Part shown: in pieces, positions 16,842 through 25,985 of the stretch
Layout of the letters: the number at the start of each line of letters is the position of its first letter
Position numbering within the stretch: position 1 is the stretch's first letter
Source: an uncultured Collinsella sp.
GTDB taxonomy: Bacteria > Actinomycetota > Coriobacteriia > Coriobacteriales > Coriobacteriaceae
Assembly: GCA_905197665.1 (NCBI GenBank)
Contig: CAJJZP010000004.1
Span: 62,001 to 126,000, forward strand
Reading direction: 5' to 3'
DNA length: 64,000 nt
Position numbers and translations under genes: made by a program
The notes under the pieces: model-generated
Database searches by the model: none
The model's input: the letters and a program-made list of their open reading frames with translations, nothing else
What the model was told of the DNA's origin: nothing

Positions 16842-18742
16842 TTGAGTGTCGGGGCGTTTCCTTTAGCTATGACGGTGCCGTGTCGGCACTCGACGGTGTC
16901 GATCTGAACATCGAGGACGGGGAGTTTTTCTGCATCCTCGGTGGCAATGGGTCGGGCAAGTCGACGTTTGCCAAGCATCTGAATGCGCTGCTGCAGCCCG
17001 ATGCGGGCACGGTACGTATCAACGGTATGGATGCGTCCGATCCCGAGCTGGTCTACGACATTCGTTCGACCGCAGGCATGGTGTTCCAGAATCCCGACGA
17101 CCAGCTGGTGGCAACGCTTGTCGAAGATGACGTTGCGTTCGGTCCCGAAAACCTTGGCGTGCCATCGGCGCAAATTGCGCAGCGCGTACGCGAGGCGCTG
17201 AAGGGCGTGGGCCTGGTGGGCTTTGAGCGCCACGAGACCCATGCGCTTTCGGGCGGTCAAAAGCAGCGTGTGGCGCTTGCCGGTGTGCTCGCCATGGAAC
17301 CGCGCGTGCTCATTTTGGACGAGGCGTCCTCGATGCTCGATCCGCGCGGGCGCAAGGGCCTTATGAAGGCCTGTCACGTGCTGCACGAACGCGGCATGAC
17401 CATCGTGATGATTACGCACTTTATGGAAGAGGCCGCCGAGGCCGATCGTGTCGCGGTGTTTCGGGCGGGGCGCGTTGCCATGCTCGGTACGCCCGAGGAG
17501 ATTCTGACGCGGGCAGATGGGCTCGTGGAGCTCAACCTGGATATGCCGGCGTCGTGCTGCTTGGGCATGGCGCTTCGTGCGAAGGGCGTGCCCGTTCATG
17601 CGCAGGTGCGCGAGGCGGATATGGTCGCCGAGATTGCGCAGGTATATGCCGACCGGAGTGGGGAAGACACCGCAGGGCGGCCTTCTGCATCCGATTCTCG
17701 TGTGCTCGACAACGTCTCCTCTGCAACCGACGGGACAGCCGTGTCGGAGCCCGTCATCGAGATTTCGCACCTCTCGCATAGTTACTCGCTGAGTGCCCGC
17801 GAGCGCCGCCGCTGGCATAAGCGCTCGGTCACTGCGGGCAAATCGAGCAAACAGGCTCTCTGGGGAAACGACCCCAGCAGCCCGTGGGCGCTGCGCGATG
17901 TATCGCTGACGGTGCGTCGCGGCGAGTTCCTGGGCTTGGCAGGTCATACCGGTTCGGGTAAGTCGACGCTGGTCCAGCATCTCAACGGTTTGATTCGCCC
18001 CCAGGAGGGATTCGTTCGCGCGCTGGGGCTCGATCTGTCAAACAAGAAAGACGCCGCCGCGGTTAAGGCCAAGGTCGGCGTGGTGTTTCAATATCCCGAG
18101 CGTCAGCTGTTTGCCGAAACCGTGACGCAGGACGTGGCGTTTGGCCCGCACAACCTTGGCTTGCCGCAAGATGAAGTCGACCGTCGCGTCGAGTCGTCGC
18201 TCTCGCGCGTGGGCCTCGACCTTTCCACGGTCGGCGACAAGAGTCCCTTCGAGCTTTCGGGCGGTCAGCAACGGCGCGTGGCATTCGCCGGTGTGCTCGC
18301 CATGGAGCCCGAAGTCCTGGTGCTCGATGAACCCATGGCGGGGCTCGATCCGGCTGCGCGCAGGGATTTCCTTGAGCTTATCGATCGGCTTCACCGCGAT
18401 GGCCTGACCGTTGTCATGGTTTCGCATAGTATGGATGACCTGGCCAACTGCTGCGACCGCATCGTCGTGATGAACGAAGGTGCGGTGTTTGCCGAGGGAA
18501 CCCCCGCGCAGGTGTTTGCACATGCCGATGAGCTCAAGTCGATCGGCTTGGGCGTACCTGCTGCTCAGCGCATGGCGTTGGCGCTCGCGGAGGCGGGCGT
18601 GCCGCTGCGTTGCGGCGGGCTCTATACGGTTGAGTCGCTGGCCGACGAGCTGGCAGATTTGCTGATCGGTCGCTCAGACGGTCCTTCTAACGTCGCGGAC
18701 ATTGCTAAATCCAAGACGGTCGCGCGAGAGGAGGGCTGCTAA
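16838..18742 (+). CDS. ECF transporter ATPase, EcfA1-EcfA2 fusion
   Basis: This 634-residue protein carries two complete ABC ATPase domains. Domain 1 (about 1-240) has Walker A GGNGSGKST, signature LSGGQKQRVALA and Walker B VLILDEASSMLD. Domain 2 (about 310-600) has GHTGSGKST, FELSGGQQRRVAFA and VLVLDEPMAGLD. In most Firmicutes these are separate proteins EcfA and EcfA'. The linker of about 70 residues is polar. Both halves keep all catalytic motifs, so both sites should work. It overlaps ribU by 4 bp and ecfT by 1 bp, giving a dedicated three-gene transporter operon. Confidence 0.93.
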   Translation: MIECRGVSFSYDGAVSALDGVDLNIEDGEFFCILGGNGSGKSTFAKHLNALLQPDAGTVRINGMDASDPELVYDIRSTAGMVFQNPDDQLVATLVEDDVAFGPENLGVPSAQIAQRVREALKGVGLVGFERHETHALSGGQKQRVALAGVLAMEPRVLILDEASSMLDPRGRKGLMKACHVLHERGMTIVMITHFMEEAAEADRVAVFRAGRVAMLGTPEEILTRADGLVELNLDMPASCCLGMALRAKGVPVHAQVREADMVAEIAQVYADRSGEDTAGRPSASDSRVLDNVSSATDGTAVSEPVIEISHLSHSYSLSARERRRWHKRSVTAGKSSKQALWGNDPSSPWALRDVSLTVRRGEFLGLAGHTGSGKSTLVQHLNGLIRPQEGFVRALGLDLSNKKDAAAVKAKVGVVFQYPERQLFAETVTQDVAFGPHNLGLPQDEVDRRVESSLSRVGLDLSTVGDKSPFELSGGQQRRVAFAGVLAMEPEVLVLDEPMAGLDPAARRDFLELIDRLHRDGLTVVMVSHSMDDLANCCDRIVVMNEGAVFAEGTPAQVFAHADELKSIGLGVPAAQRMALALAEAGVPLRCGGLYTVESLADELADLLIGRSDGPSNVADIAKSKTVAREEGC

Positions 18743-19542
18743 TGGAGGCGTTTTCGTTTGGCAGCTACTATCCCGGCGATAGTGCGATCCACCGCCTGGA
18801 CCCGCGAACTAAGTTGCTCTTGGGCTTTGTGTTTCTGATCACGACGCTCACGGTCAGCAGCTTCCGCGGACTGGCCCCGGTCGCAATCTTCGTTGTCCTG
18901 ATCTATACCGTGTCCCGGGTGCCGTTGCGCCGGGTCCTATCATCGATGGCACCATTGCTGGCGATTGTCGTGGTGGTCGCAGTGCTCAACCTGTTTTCCG
19001 ACCAGAGCGGGCGCATTCTGTGGCAGCTTGGCTTTTTGCAGATAAGCGAGGGCTCGCTGCATTCCGCCGCCTTTATGGCGTGCCGCCTGAGCTTGATGAT
19101 GGCCGGCATGAGCGCCATTACGCTCACCACGCCTACGCTCGACCTCACCGCGGGCTTTGAGCGTCTGCTCGCACCGTTTGCGCGCGTGGGGCTCCCTGCG
19201 CATGAGCTCGGCATGATCATGGGCATCGCGTTGCGCTTTATGCCGCAGTTTGCCACCGAGATGAAGCAGACGGCGGACGCGCAGGCAAGCCGCGGTGCAC
19301 GCGTAACGGGTGGCCCGCTCGGCGGCGTGCGTATGCTCGGCAGTGTGGCGATTCCACTGTTCACGGGCGTGTTCCGTCATGCCGAGACGTTGTCTGCCGC
19401 CATGGATGCACGCTGCTATCACGGCGAGCAGGGCCGCACGCGTCTGCATGCACTTGCATTTCGCCGCGGGGATGCGCTGGCTGCGGTTGTGACGATGCTG
19501 CTGTTTGCGTGTGTCATCGTCGTCAACCTTCAACTTGTTTAG
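18742..19542 (+). CDS. ecfT: ECF transporter transmembrane component EcfT
   Basis: A 266-residue membrane protein with about five helices. The start has the family pattern SFGSYYPGDSAIHRLDPRTK, and the cytoplasmic coupling helices carry the expected short motifs (AQASRGARVTGG and MDARCYHGEQGRTR), which dock on the two ATPases. It links RibU to the ATPase and converts ATP hydrolysis into substrate release. The start ATG overlaps the TAA of the ATPase gene by one base. Confidence 0.92.
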   Translation: MEAFSFGSYYPGDSAIHRLDPRTKLLLGFVFLITTLTVSSFRGLAPVAIFVVLIYTVSRVPLRRVLSSMAPLLAIVVVVAVLNLFSDQSGRILWQLGFLQISEGSLHSAAFMACRLSLMMAGMSAITLTTPTLDLTAGFERLLAPFARVGLPAHELGMIMGIALRFMPQFATEMKQTADAQASRGARVTGGPLGGVRMLGSVAIPLFTGVFRHAETLSAAMDARCYHGEQGRTRLHALAFRRGDALAAVVTMLLFACVIVVNLQLV

Positions 19543-19572
19543 GCGCGATTCGAGCGCAAGAAAGGGGTCCCT

Positions 19573-20019
19573 ATGACCGACAACGACCGCACGGCTCAGC
19601 TTGAGCGCGCCTGTTCGTATCTCAGGCGCATTCCGGCGTGGTATCTGGCCACGACCGATGTGACCGACGGGCATCAGCCTCGCGTGAGGCCGTTTTCGTT
19701 TGCCATGGTCGATGACGGTAAGCTGTGGTTTTGCACCTCGCGCGATAAGGACGTGTGGGCCGAGCTCAGCACGAATCCCAAGTTTGAGCTCTCGGGCTGG
19801 AAGCCGGGGGAATGTTGGATCGTGTTGACCGGCGAGGCCGCACTTGAGGACGACGCGGTTGCGAGCGACAAGGTGCGTCAAGCGGGTTTTAAGCACATGG
19901 TGGGCATCGGCGAGGAACACGAGAGTGCCAACGACGGCCGCCTTGCTTTCTTTTCGGTCCGCAACATTGCCGCGCGCTTCTGTGATATCGACGGCAGCGA
20001 GGAGCGCCTGGAGCTCTAG
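19573..20019 (+). CDS. Pyridoxamine 5'-phosphate oxidase-family FMN-binding protein
   Basis: The 148-residue protein has the split-barrel pattern of the PNPOx-like family: LRRIPAWYLATTDVTDGHQP, RVRPFSFAMVDDGKLWFCTS, KDVWAELSTNPKFELSGW. Such proteins bind FMN or F420 and reduce small molecules; substrates are rarely known. An AAAGGGG site precedes the ATG. It starts 30 bp after ecfT and is about half-identical by eye to the next gene, so the pair likely arose by duplication. Its place behind a riboflavin importer suggests co-supply of enzyme and cofactor. Confidence 0.85.
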   Translation: MTDNDRTAQLERACSYLRRIPAWYLATTDVTDGHQPRVRPFSFAMVDDGKLWFCTSRDKDVWAELSTNPKFELSGWKPGECWIVLTGEAALEDDAVASDKVRQAGFKHMVGIGEEHESANDGRLAFFSVRNIAARFCDIDGSEERLEL

Positions 20020-20070
20020 AGCGTCTCAAATTAACTACCCGTTCCGAATTAGCTAGCGCCAGGAGGACAC

Positions 20071-20481
20071 ATGGACGGATTGAATACGGTGTTGGAGTAT
20101 CTGACGTCGGTGCCGGCATGGTATTTGGCGACGAGCGTTGACGGACAGCCTCATGTGCGTCCGTTTTCGTTTGCGCAGATCCAGGACGGCAAGCTGTGGT
20201 TTGTAACAGCGCGCACCAAAGATGTGTGGCAAGAGCTGCTGCAAAACCAGCGCTTTGAGGCCACGAGTTGGTGGCCGGGCCATGGCTGGCTCATCTTGCG
20301 CGGGCGTGCCGGCTTGGATGACCGGGCTTTAGGCGAAATGCGCGAAGCTGGGTGGAAGCATCTAGAGCGCCTGGGCGAGCACTATGAGGGGCCTAACGAC
20401 CCCACGCTCGTCTTCTTTAGCGTCGAGGATCCCGAGGCTTTTATCTGCAATCACGAAGAATGGGTGCCGGTCGAGCTCTAG
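20071..20481 (+). CDS. Pyridoxamine 5'-phosphate oxidase-family FMN-binding protein (paralogue)
   Basis: A 136-residue split-barrel protein closely parallel to its upstream neighbour: LTSVPAWYLATSVDGQPHVR, PFSFAQIQDGKLWFVTARTK, DVWQELLQNQRFEATSWWPG. CCAGGAGGACAC provides the ribosome-binding site. The C-terminal part (HYEGPNDPTLVFFSVEDPEA) also aligns with the neighbour. The two may form homo- or heterodimers, which is inference. A strong hairpin follows and closes the operon. Confidence 0.85.
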   Translation: MDGLNTVLEYLTSVPAWYLATSVDGQPHVRPFSFAQIQDGKLWFVTARTKDVWQELLQNQRFEATSWWPGHGWLILRGRAGLDDRALGEMREAGWKHLERLGEHYEGPNDPTLVFFSVEDPEAFICNHEEWVPVEL

Positions 20482-20518
20482 CCAGCTGGCTCATCCTAAC
20501 AACTTGGTTTTCGCATGG

Positions 20519-20572
20519 GCGGGCCCCGTATGGCCCGGCGCCGTTAGGAGCGCCGGTCAATACGGGGCCCGC
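20519..20572 (+). terminator. Hairpin closing the ribU operon
   Basis: GCGGGCCCCGTAT pairs perfectly with ATACGGGGCCCGC, and CCGGCGCC/GGCGCCGG-like bases pair inside. The T run after it is short. Confidence 0.65.
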
Positions 20573-20616
20573 TCCATTTGTCAATTCCTTCAAGCGAATG
20601 TGTCGGGAATGTTTCA

Positions 20617-20653
20617 ATGCATGAATATGCAAGCCATTTACGTATTCATGCAT
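20617..20653. promoter_or_regulatory. Probable ArgR operator upstream of argC
   Basis: ATGCATGAATA and TATTCATGCAT form a perfect 11-bp inverted repeat 15 bases apart. The TGAATA/TATTCA half-sites fit arginine-repressor boxes, and argC follows 86 bp downstream. No argR gene is in the window. Confidence 0.6.
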
Positions 20654-20738
20654 CTTTTGGTGCTAAAGTTTCAACCCACTTCATAACGACTGCTGCGAAA
20701 TGCGCATCGGTGCATAAATCGCAGACAAGGAGTCTGAT

Positions 20739-21809
20739 ATGTCTTTGAAGGTTGGAATCGTCGGCGCGGCTGGATATGCCGGAGCCGAGCTCATTCGCCT
20801 CGTCCTCGGTCATCCCGAGTTTGAACTTGCTGCCATTACGTCCAACGCCGATGCCGGCCAGCCGTTGTCTGCGGTGTACCCGAGCTTCACCGGCGTAAGC
20901 GATCTTGTCTTTACGACGCATGATGCCCCTGAGCTCAAGAACTGCGACGCGGTCTTTTTGGCCGTGCCGCACACGGCTGCCATGGCACAGGTGCCCGCGC
21001 TGCTTGCATCGGGCGTCTCCTGCTTTGATCTTTCGGCCGACTACCGTCTGAACGACGCGTCCGTTTTTGAGGCTTGGTATGCCGCCGAGCATACGAGCCC
21101 CGAGCTGCTCAAGACCCGTGCCTTCGGTCTGCCCGAGCTGTTCTGCCAGGACTTGGAGACCGCCGCATCCGACCATGCCGACGGCAAGCCCGTGCTGGTC
21201 GCCTGCGCCGGTTGCTATCCCACCGCAACGAGCCTTGCCGCCGCGCCCGCCGTGCGCGCGGGCTGGGTGGCCGAGAACGGCCCCGTGATTGTCGATGCCA
21301 TTAGCGGCGTGACGGGCGCCGGTAAGTCCTGCAACGCCCGCACCCATTTTTGCAGCGCCGACGAGAACTTGGAGGCCTACGGCGTGGGCAAGCATCGCCA
21401 CACGCCCGAGATTGAGCAAATCCTTGGCCTGACCGATCGCGTCGTCTTTACCCCGCACCTGGCACCGCTCAAGCGCGGTCTGCTCTCCACGGTGACGCTG
21501 CCGCTCGCGCCGCAGGCTCTCGACACGCTGGCTCTTGAGGATGTCGTCGACCATTACAAGCAGTTCTACGCCGGTCGCACCTTTGTGCGCGTGCTCGATG
21601 CCGGCCAGCAGCCCAAGACGGCTTCGGTCGTCGGCACCAACGCTGCCCAGATTGGCCTCGCGCTCAACAAGCGCGCGGGCGTGCTGGTGGCGACGGGCGC
21701 CATCGACAATCTGTGCAAGGGCGCTGCGGGCCAAGCGGTCCAGTGCGCCAATATCGTCTTTGGCTTTGACGAGCGACGAGGCTTGCCCACAGTGGCGTGC
21801 CCGGTGTAG
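20739..21809 (+). CDS. argC: N-acetyl-gamma-glutamyl-phosphate reductase
   Basis: The 356-residue protein starts with the NADP-binding VGIVGAAGYAGAELIRLVLG and has the active-site Cys in VACAGCYPTATSLA, followed by DAISGVTGAGKSCN and the C-terminal IDNLCKGAAGQAVQ. It carries out the third step of arginine synthesis, reducing N-acetylglutamyl phosphate to the semialdehyde. ACAAGGAG precedes the ATG. It is the first of four arg genes in the order C-J-B-D. Confidence 0.97.
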   Translation: MSLKVGIVGAAGYAGAELIRLVLGHPEFELAAITSNADAGQPLSAVYPSFTGVSDLVFTTHDAPELKNCDAVFLAVPHTAAMAQVPALLASGVSCFDLSADYRLNDASVFEAWYAAEHTSPELLKTRAFGLPELFCQDLETAASDHADGKPVLVACAGCYPTATSLAAAPAVRAGWVAENGPVIVDAISGVTGAGKSCNARTHFCSADENLEAYGVGKHRHTPEIEQILGLTDRVVFTPHLAPLKRGLLSTVTLPLAPQALDTLALEDVVDHYKQFYAGRTFVRVLDAGQQPKTASVVGTNAAQIGLALNKRAGVLVATGAIDNLCKGAAGQAVQCANIVFGFDERRGLPTVACPV

Positions 21810-21943
21810 CACATTCGATTGTTAACGATTTGGTAGTCGGGCATCGAGTGGGGCGCCACTCTTAAGCTGGTTTCATGATCACGACTGGCATGGCGCACCA
21901 ACCGATGTCCGTTTTTTGTTTGACATAAGGAGTCATAAAGACG

Positions 21944-23212
21944 ATGAATACCGAGCTGTTTGATATCAAGATTCGCGCCGTCGAGGGTGGCGTTACGGCT
22001 GCGGCTGGTTTTAAGGCTGCAGGCATCCACGCTGGGTTCCGCAAGAACCCCGAGCGTCTGGATTACGCGCTCGTCGTGCCCGATAAACCCTGTCCCGGTG
22101 CTGGCGTGTTTACCGCCAATCGCTTTTGCGCGGCGCCCGTGCAGGTGAGCCGTGCCAACCTGGGCGGTACCGACAAGGGGTACGGTATCATCGCCGGCAT
22201 TTCGGTCAACTCTGGCAATGCCAACGCCGCCACGGGTGAGACCGGCCTTGCATGCGCGCGCGAGACGTGCAGCATCGCATCGCAGGTCATCGGCTGCGAG
22301 CCTCAGCAGATTCTGGTTGCCTCCACGGGTGTAATTGGCCAGATTCTGCCGATCGACACGTTTGAGACCGCCATTCCTGCTGCCTACGAGGCGCTCTCCG
22401 CCCACGGTGGCGCCGATGCCGCTCGCGCCATCATGACGACCGACACGCACTCCAAGGAGTACGCCGTGTCCTACGTCAGTGAGGCTGCGGGTCATGCGGG
22501 CAATGTCTATACGGTAGGCGGAATGTGCAAGGGCTCGGGCATGATCATGCCCAACATGGCCACCATGATCGCAGTTATCACTACCGATGCCCCCGTCGAG
22601 CCTGCGGCACTTCATGCCCTGCTGCTCTCGACCGTCAAGCAGACCTTTAACAAGGTAACGGTCGATTCCGACACCTCGACCAACGACACCTGCACCATGC
22701 TTGCCTCCGGTGCCGCTGCCGCAGATGCCGAGCCTATCGTCGAGGGCTCCGATGCCTTTGACGAGTTGACATTTGCCGTGCACGAGGTGTGCGAGAGCCT
22801 GGCGCGCAATATCGCCGCCGATGGTGAGGGCGCATCCAAGCTTGTTACGGTCAACGTTACCGGCGCCGTGAACGACGAGGAGGCCGATATCGCCGCCCGC
22901 GCCGTTGCCAACTCGCCGCTCGTTAAGACCTGCATCGCCGGCCATGACTGCAATTGGGGCCGCGTTGCCATGGCGCTCGGTAAGTGCGGCGTGAAATTTA
23001 ATCAGGAAGACGTTTCCATCGACATGATGGGCATGCCTGTCTGTCGCGACGGTCTGACTGTTCCCTTCGATGAGGACGAGGCCCTGCGACGTTTTGAGGT
23101 GCCCGAGATTGTGATCTCGGCCGACCTGGGCGCAGGCGATGCGGCAACGACCGTCTGGACCTGCGACCTCACGCACGAGTACATCTCGATCAACGGCGAC
23201 TACCGTTCCTAA
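21944..23212 (+). CDS. argJ: Bifunctional glutamate N-acetyltransferase / N-acetylglutamate synthase
   Basis: The 422-residue precursor contains the self-cleavage site within CKGSGMIMPNMATMIAVITT (cleavage Ala|Thr). Early landmarks are GVTAAAGFKAAGIHAGFRKN and FTANRFCAAPVQVSR. ArgJ recycles the acetyl group from N-acetylornithine to glutamate, which explains why no argA or argE is needed here. TAAGGAG lies a little far from the ATG (about 10 bases) but is the only candidate. A small hairpin (GAGTGGGGCGCCACTC) lies in the 134-bp gap after argC. Confidence 0.96.
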   Translation: MNTELFDIKIRAVEGGVTAAAGFKAAGIHAGFRKNPERLDYALVVPDKPCPGAGVFTANRFCAAPVQVSRANLGGTDKGYGIIAGISVNSGNANAATGETGLACARETCSIASQVIGCEPQQILVASTGVIGQILPIDTFETAIPAAYEALSAHGGADAARAIMTTDTHSKEYAVSYVSEAAGHAGNVYTVGGMCKGSGMIMPNMATMIAVITTDAPVEPAALHALLLSTVKQTFNKVTVDSDTSTNDTCTMLASGAAAADAEPIVEGSDAFDELTFAVHEVCESLARNIAADGEGASKLVTVNVTGAVNDEEADIAARAVANSPLVKTCIAGHDCNWGRVAMALGKCGVKFNQEDVSIDMMGMPVCRDGLTVPFDEDEALRRFEVPEIVISADLGAGDAATTVWTCDLTHEYISINGDYRS

Positions 23213-23293
23213 ACTCCAGGCGCGCTGTGCATCTCGTCGCGATTGCGGACGGCGGAGCACGGCGCGATAACGATACGAAAGACGAGGCAGACT

Positions 23294-24274
23294 ATGAAAT
23301 TCGCACGCGATTGTCGCTCGAGTGAATCCAACGAGGCAACCGCGCAGCTGCTGTTTGAGGCGCTGCCGTGGATTAAAAACCTGACCGGCAAGACGGTCGT
23401 TATCAAGTATGGCGGAGCCGCCATGGTCGACGAGCAGCTGCGCCGCGACGTGATGAGTGACATCGTCCTGCTTAAGATCATCGGCATGCGCCCCGTTATC
23501 GTGCATGGCGGCGGCAAGGCCATCAATGAGGCGTTGAGCCACTATGACATCCCTGTCGAGTTTAAGAACGGCCAGCGTGTGACCACGCCGGCGACCATGG
23601 ATATCGTGCGCGAGGTGCTGGGCGGCAAGGTCAACCAGGAGCTGGTCGCTGCCATCAACCGGCACGGCAACCTGGCCGTGGGCGTGTCGGGCAGCGATGC
23701 CGGCACGCTCATCGCCGAGCCGCTCGACCCCGAGCTCGGTCGCGTGGGCAAGGTCGCGCACGTCAACACCGACTATATCGAGCGCTTGCTCGATAGCGAG
23801 TACATTCCCGTCATCGCTACCGTTGCGGCGGGGGAGGACGGCGGCTTCTTTAACATCAACGCCGACACCGCCGCCGGTGCTGTTGCGGCGGCGCTCCATG
23901 CGCATAAGGTGATCTTCCTTACCGACGTCGATGGCCTGTATAAGGACTTTAGCGACAAGGATTCGCTTATCTCCAACCTGACGCTCGACGAGGTCAATGA
24001 GATGCTCTACGGCGGCGAGGTCGATAAGGGCATGATTCCCAAGCTGCGCGCGGCCGTCGATGCGCTTGCCGGCGGTGTATTTCGTGCCCACATCATCAAC
24101 GGCACCACGCCGCATTCGCTGCTGCTGGAGCTGCTGACCGATGCCGGCGTCGGTACCGTGATCCATTCCACCGAGACGGCTTACGAGTTCGATACGCATC
24201 CGCATCCGCTTTCGACGTTTGCTGCGCGTCTGACCGAGAACCTCGACGAGGTCGAGAAGCTTCAGACGGTCTAA
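23294..24274 (+). CDS. argB: Acetylglutamate kinase
   Basis: A 326-residue amino-acid kinase: VVIKYGGAAMVDEQLRRDVM, PVIVHGGGKAINEAL, NINADTAAGAVAAALHAHKV. It phosphorylates N-acetylglutamate. I place the start at 23294 (MKFARDC...) after an ACGAGGCAG site; the frame is open 51 bases further upstream without a site. The N-terminal stretch before the kinase fold suggests the arginine-sensitive, hexameric type with an N-terminal helix, which is inference. Confidence 0.95.
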   Translation: MKFARDCRSSESNEATAQLLFEALPWIKNLTGKTVVIKYGGAAMVDEQLRRDVMSDIVLLKIIGMRPVIVHGGGKAINEALSHYDIPVEFKNGQRVTTPATMDIVREVLGGKVNQELVAAINRHGNLAVGVSGSDAGTLIAEPLDPELGRVGKVAHVNTDYIERLLDSEYIPVIATVAAGEDGGFFNINADTAAGAVAAALHAHKVIFLTDVDGLYKDFSDKDSLISNLTLDEVNEMLYGGEVDKGMIPKLRAAVDALAGGVFRAHIINGTTPHSLLLELLTDAGVGTVIHSTETAYEFDTHPHPLSTFAARLTENLDEVEKLQTV

Positions 24275-24343
24275 CTGACTCGCAGCCGCCCCATTCCTGC
24301 ACCCATAGGCCTGCGCCGTCTGGCGCCCAACGAAAGGCATCCC

Positions 24344-25627
24344 ATGTCACTTGCAGCTCAGCAATCGCTTGAATCCCATTACGTTATGCATACCTTTGGC
24401 CGCTCTCCGGTCGAGTTTGTCGAGGGTCACGGCATGAAGCTCACCGGCGACGATGGTCGTGAGTACCTCGACTTTCTTGCCGGCATCGGCGTGTGCAGCC
24501 TAGGTCATGGTGACCCGGCCGTGCTCTCGGCGCTCGAGGCACAGACCAAAAAGCTCATGCATGTCTCCAATTACTTCTACATTGAGCAGCGCGGACAGGT
24601 CGCGGCGCTGCTGTCCAAGCTTGCTAACGACGACGTAGATGGTGCGCGCGTGCTTGCCGATGCCATTGCCGCCGGCGATGAGACCACGGCAGCTGCTCTT
24701 GGTGCCCCGGCTGCGGATGAGCAGGTTTGGGAGACCTTCTTTGCCAACTCCGGCGCTGAGGCCAACGAGGGCTCGATGAAGCTCGCGCGCCTGTACGCCA
24801 AACGTGCCGGTAACGGCGGCAACACTATCGTGTGCATGCGCGGCGGCTTCCACGGCCGTACGCTCGAGACCATTGCCGCCACCATGCAGGATTGGCTGCA
24901 GGATAGTTTCCGCCCGCTGCCGGGTGGCTTTGTGGCCTGCACGCCCAACGATATCGATGAACTGCGTGCGATCTTTAAGCAGCTGGGGAGCGAAATTTGT
25001 GCCGTGATGCTCGAGCCGATCCAGGGTGAGAGCGGCGTGCACCCCATGACCGAGGAGTTTATGGCGGCAGCGCACGACCTGGCACACGAAGTGGGCGCCG
25101 TGCTTATCGCCGACGAGGTCCAGTGCGGCATCTTCCGCTCCGGCAAGCCGTTTGCATTCCAAACCTATGGCGTGGAACCCGACATCATGAGCCTTGCCAA
25201 GGGCATTGCTGATGGCGTGCCCATGGGTGCCGTCGTGGCAAAGAAGGAGATTGCCGACGTGTTTAAGCCGGGCGACCACGGCTCGACCTTTGGCGGTAGC
25301 TGCTTGGCCATCGCGGCGTGTGCCGCGACGCTCTCCGCGCTCGTGCACGGCGATTATGCCGACCATGTTGCCAAGGTAGGCGCCTATATGGAGGCAAAGC
25401 TCGCCAAGCTGCCGAACGTGACCGAGGTGCGTGGCCGCGGCTTGATGCTCGGCTGCGATCTGGACGATACTGTGGGTGATGCACACGACGTTGTGGCCCG
25501 TGCATTGGGGGCTGGTGCCGTGATTAACGCTACGGGTGCCCATACGCTGCGTTTCTTGCCGCCGCTCGTCTGCGAGGAAGCCGACGTGGACAGTCTGATC
25601 GAGATCCTGTCGGACGTTTTGGCCTAA
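24344..25627 (+). CDS. argD: Acetylornithine aminotransferase
   Basis: A class-III PLP aminotransferase of 427 residues: DFLAGIGVCSLGHGDPAVLS, FFANSGAEANEGSMKLAR, GGFHGRTLETIAA, LIADEVQCGIFRSGK, and the PLP lysine in PDIMSLAKGIADGVPMG. It is about 25-30 residues longer than typical because of an insertion (about residues 100-128, Ala/Asp-rich) between the early domain and the NSGAEA motif. It makes N-acetylornithine. argF, argG and argH are not in the window, so the cluster covers glutamate to acetylornithine/ornithine only. Confidence 0.95.
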   Translation: MSLAAQQSLESHYVMHTFGRSPVEFVEGHGMKLTGDDGREYLDFLAGIGVCSLGHGDPAVLSALEAQTKKLMHVSNYFYIEQRGQVAALLSKLANDDVDGARVLADAIAAGDETTAAALGAPAADEQVWETFFANSGAEANEGSMKLARLYAKRAGNGGNTIVCMRGGFHGRTLETIAATMQDWLQDSFRPLPGGFVACTPNDIDELRAIFKQLGSEICAVMLEPIQGESGVHPMTEEFMAAAHDLAHEVGAVLIADEVQCGIFRSGKPFAFQTYGVEPDIMSLAKGIADGVPMGAVVAKKEIADVFKPGDHGSTFGGSCLAIAACAATLSALVHGDYADHVAKVGAYMEAKLAKLPNVTEVRGRGLMLGCDLDDTVGDAHDVVARALGAGAVINATGAHTLRFLPPLVCEEADVDSLIEILSDVLA

Positions 25628-25652
25628 CACAGCGAAATAACTTAACTTTGAC

Positions 25653-25712
25653 CGGGTTCCGGACTGCGGACGTGCCCTATGTGGCATGATTCAGCGGTCT
25701 GGAGCCCGTTTT
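25653..25712 (+). terminator. Terminator after argD
   Basis: CGGGTTCCGGACTGC pairs with GCGGTCTGGAGCCCG, then TTTT. Confidence 0.7.
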
Positions 25713-25762
25713 GCCTTAGATTTGCTAAGGCGGGGAGACCTGCTGGTCAAATAACATTAAAT

Positions 25763-25941
25763 ATGAGTACTGTTACCGATTTGGTCGCAGCAATTTTGGA
25801 CTAATAAGACCAGATGGCAAGTCGAAATGGCGATGAATGCACGATTTTGATCCAATTGCTAGTCCTTATAATGGACATATGTTTCGTAACTTAAGCAAAT
25901 ACTATCTTTTGATATGTTGTAAGCAAGGTGGCAGTACTCAT
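25763..25941. repeat. AT-rich 179-bp segment bounded by 10-bp inverted repeats
   Basis: ATGAGTACTG at 25763-25772 is mirrored exactly by CAGTACTCAT at 25932-25941. The interior is far more AT-rich than the surroundings and has no gene. It could be a small degenerate mobile element or an RNA; neither is shown. Confidence 0.4.
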
Positions 25942-25985
25942 TTTTGCCATTTTCTGGCCACGGCCTTTGTGACAGTCGTGCTGGC

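Noticed and set aside
21566..24340. A 924-codon open frame on the - strand over argC-argJ-argB
   Set aside because: It is antisense to three certain genes, has no family motif or ribosome-binding site, and long antisense frames are common in GC-rich DNA.
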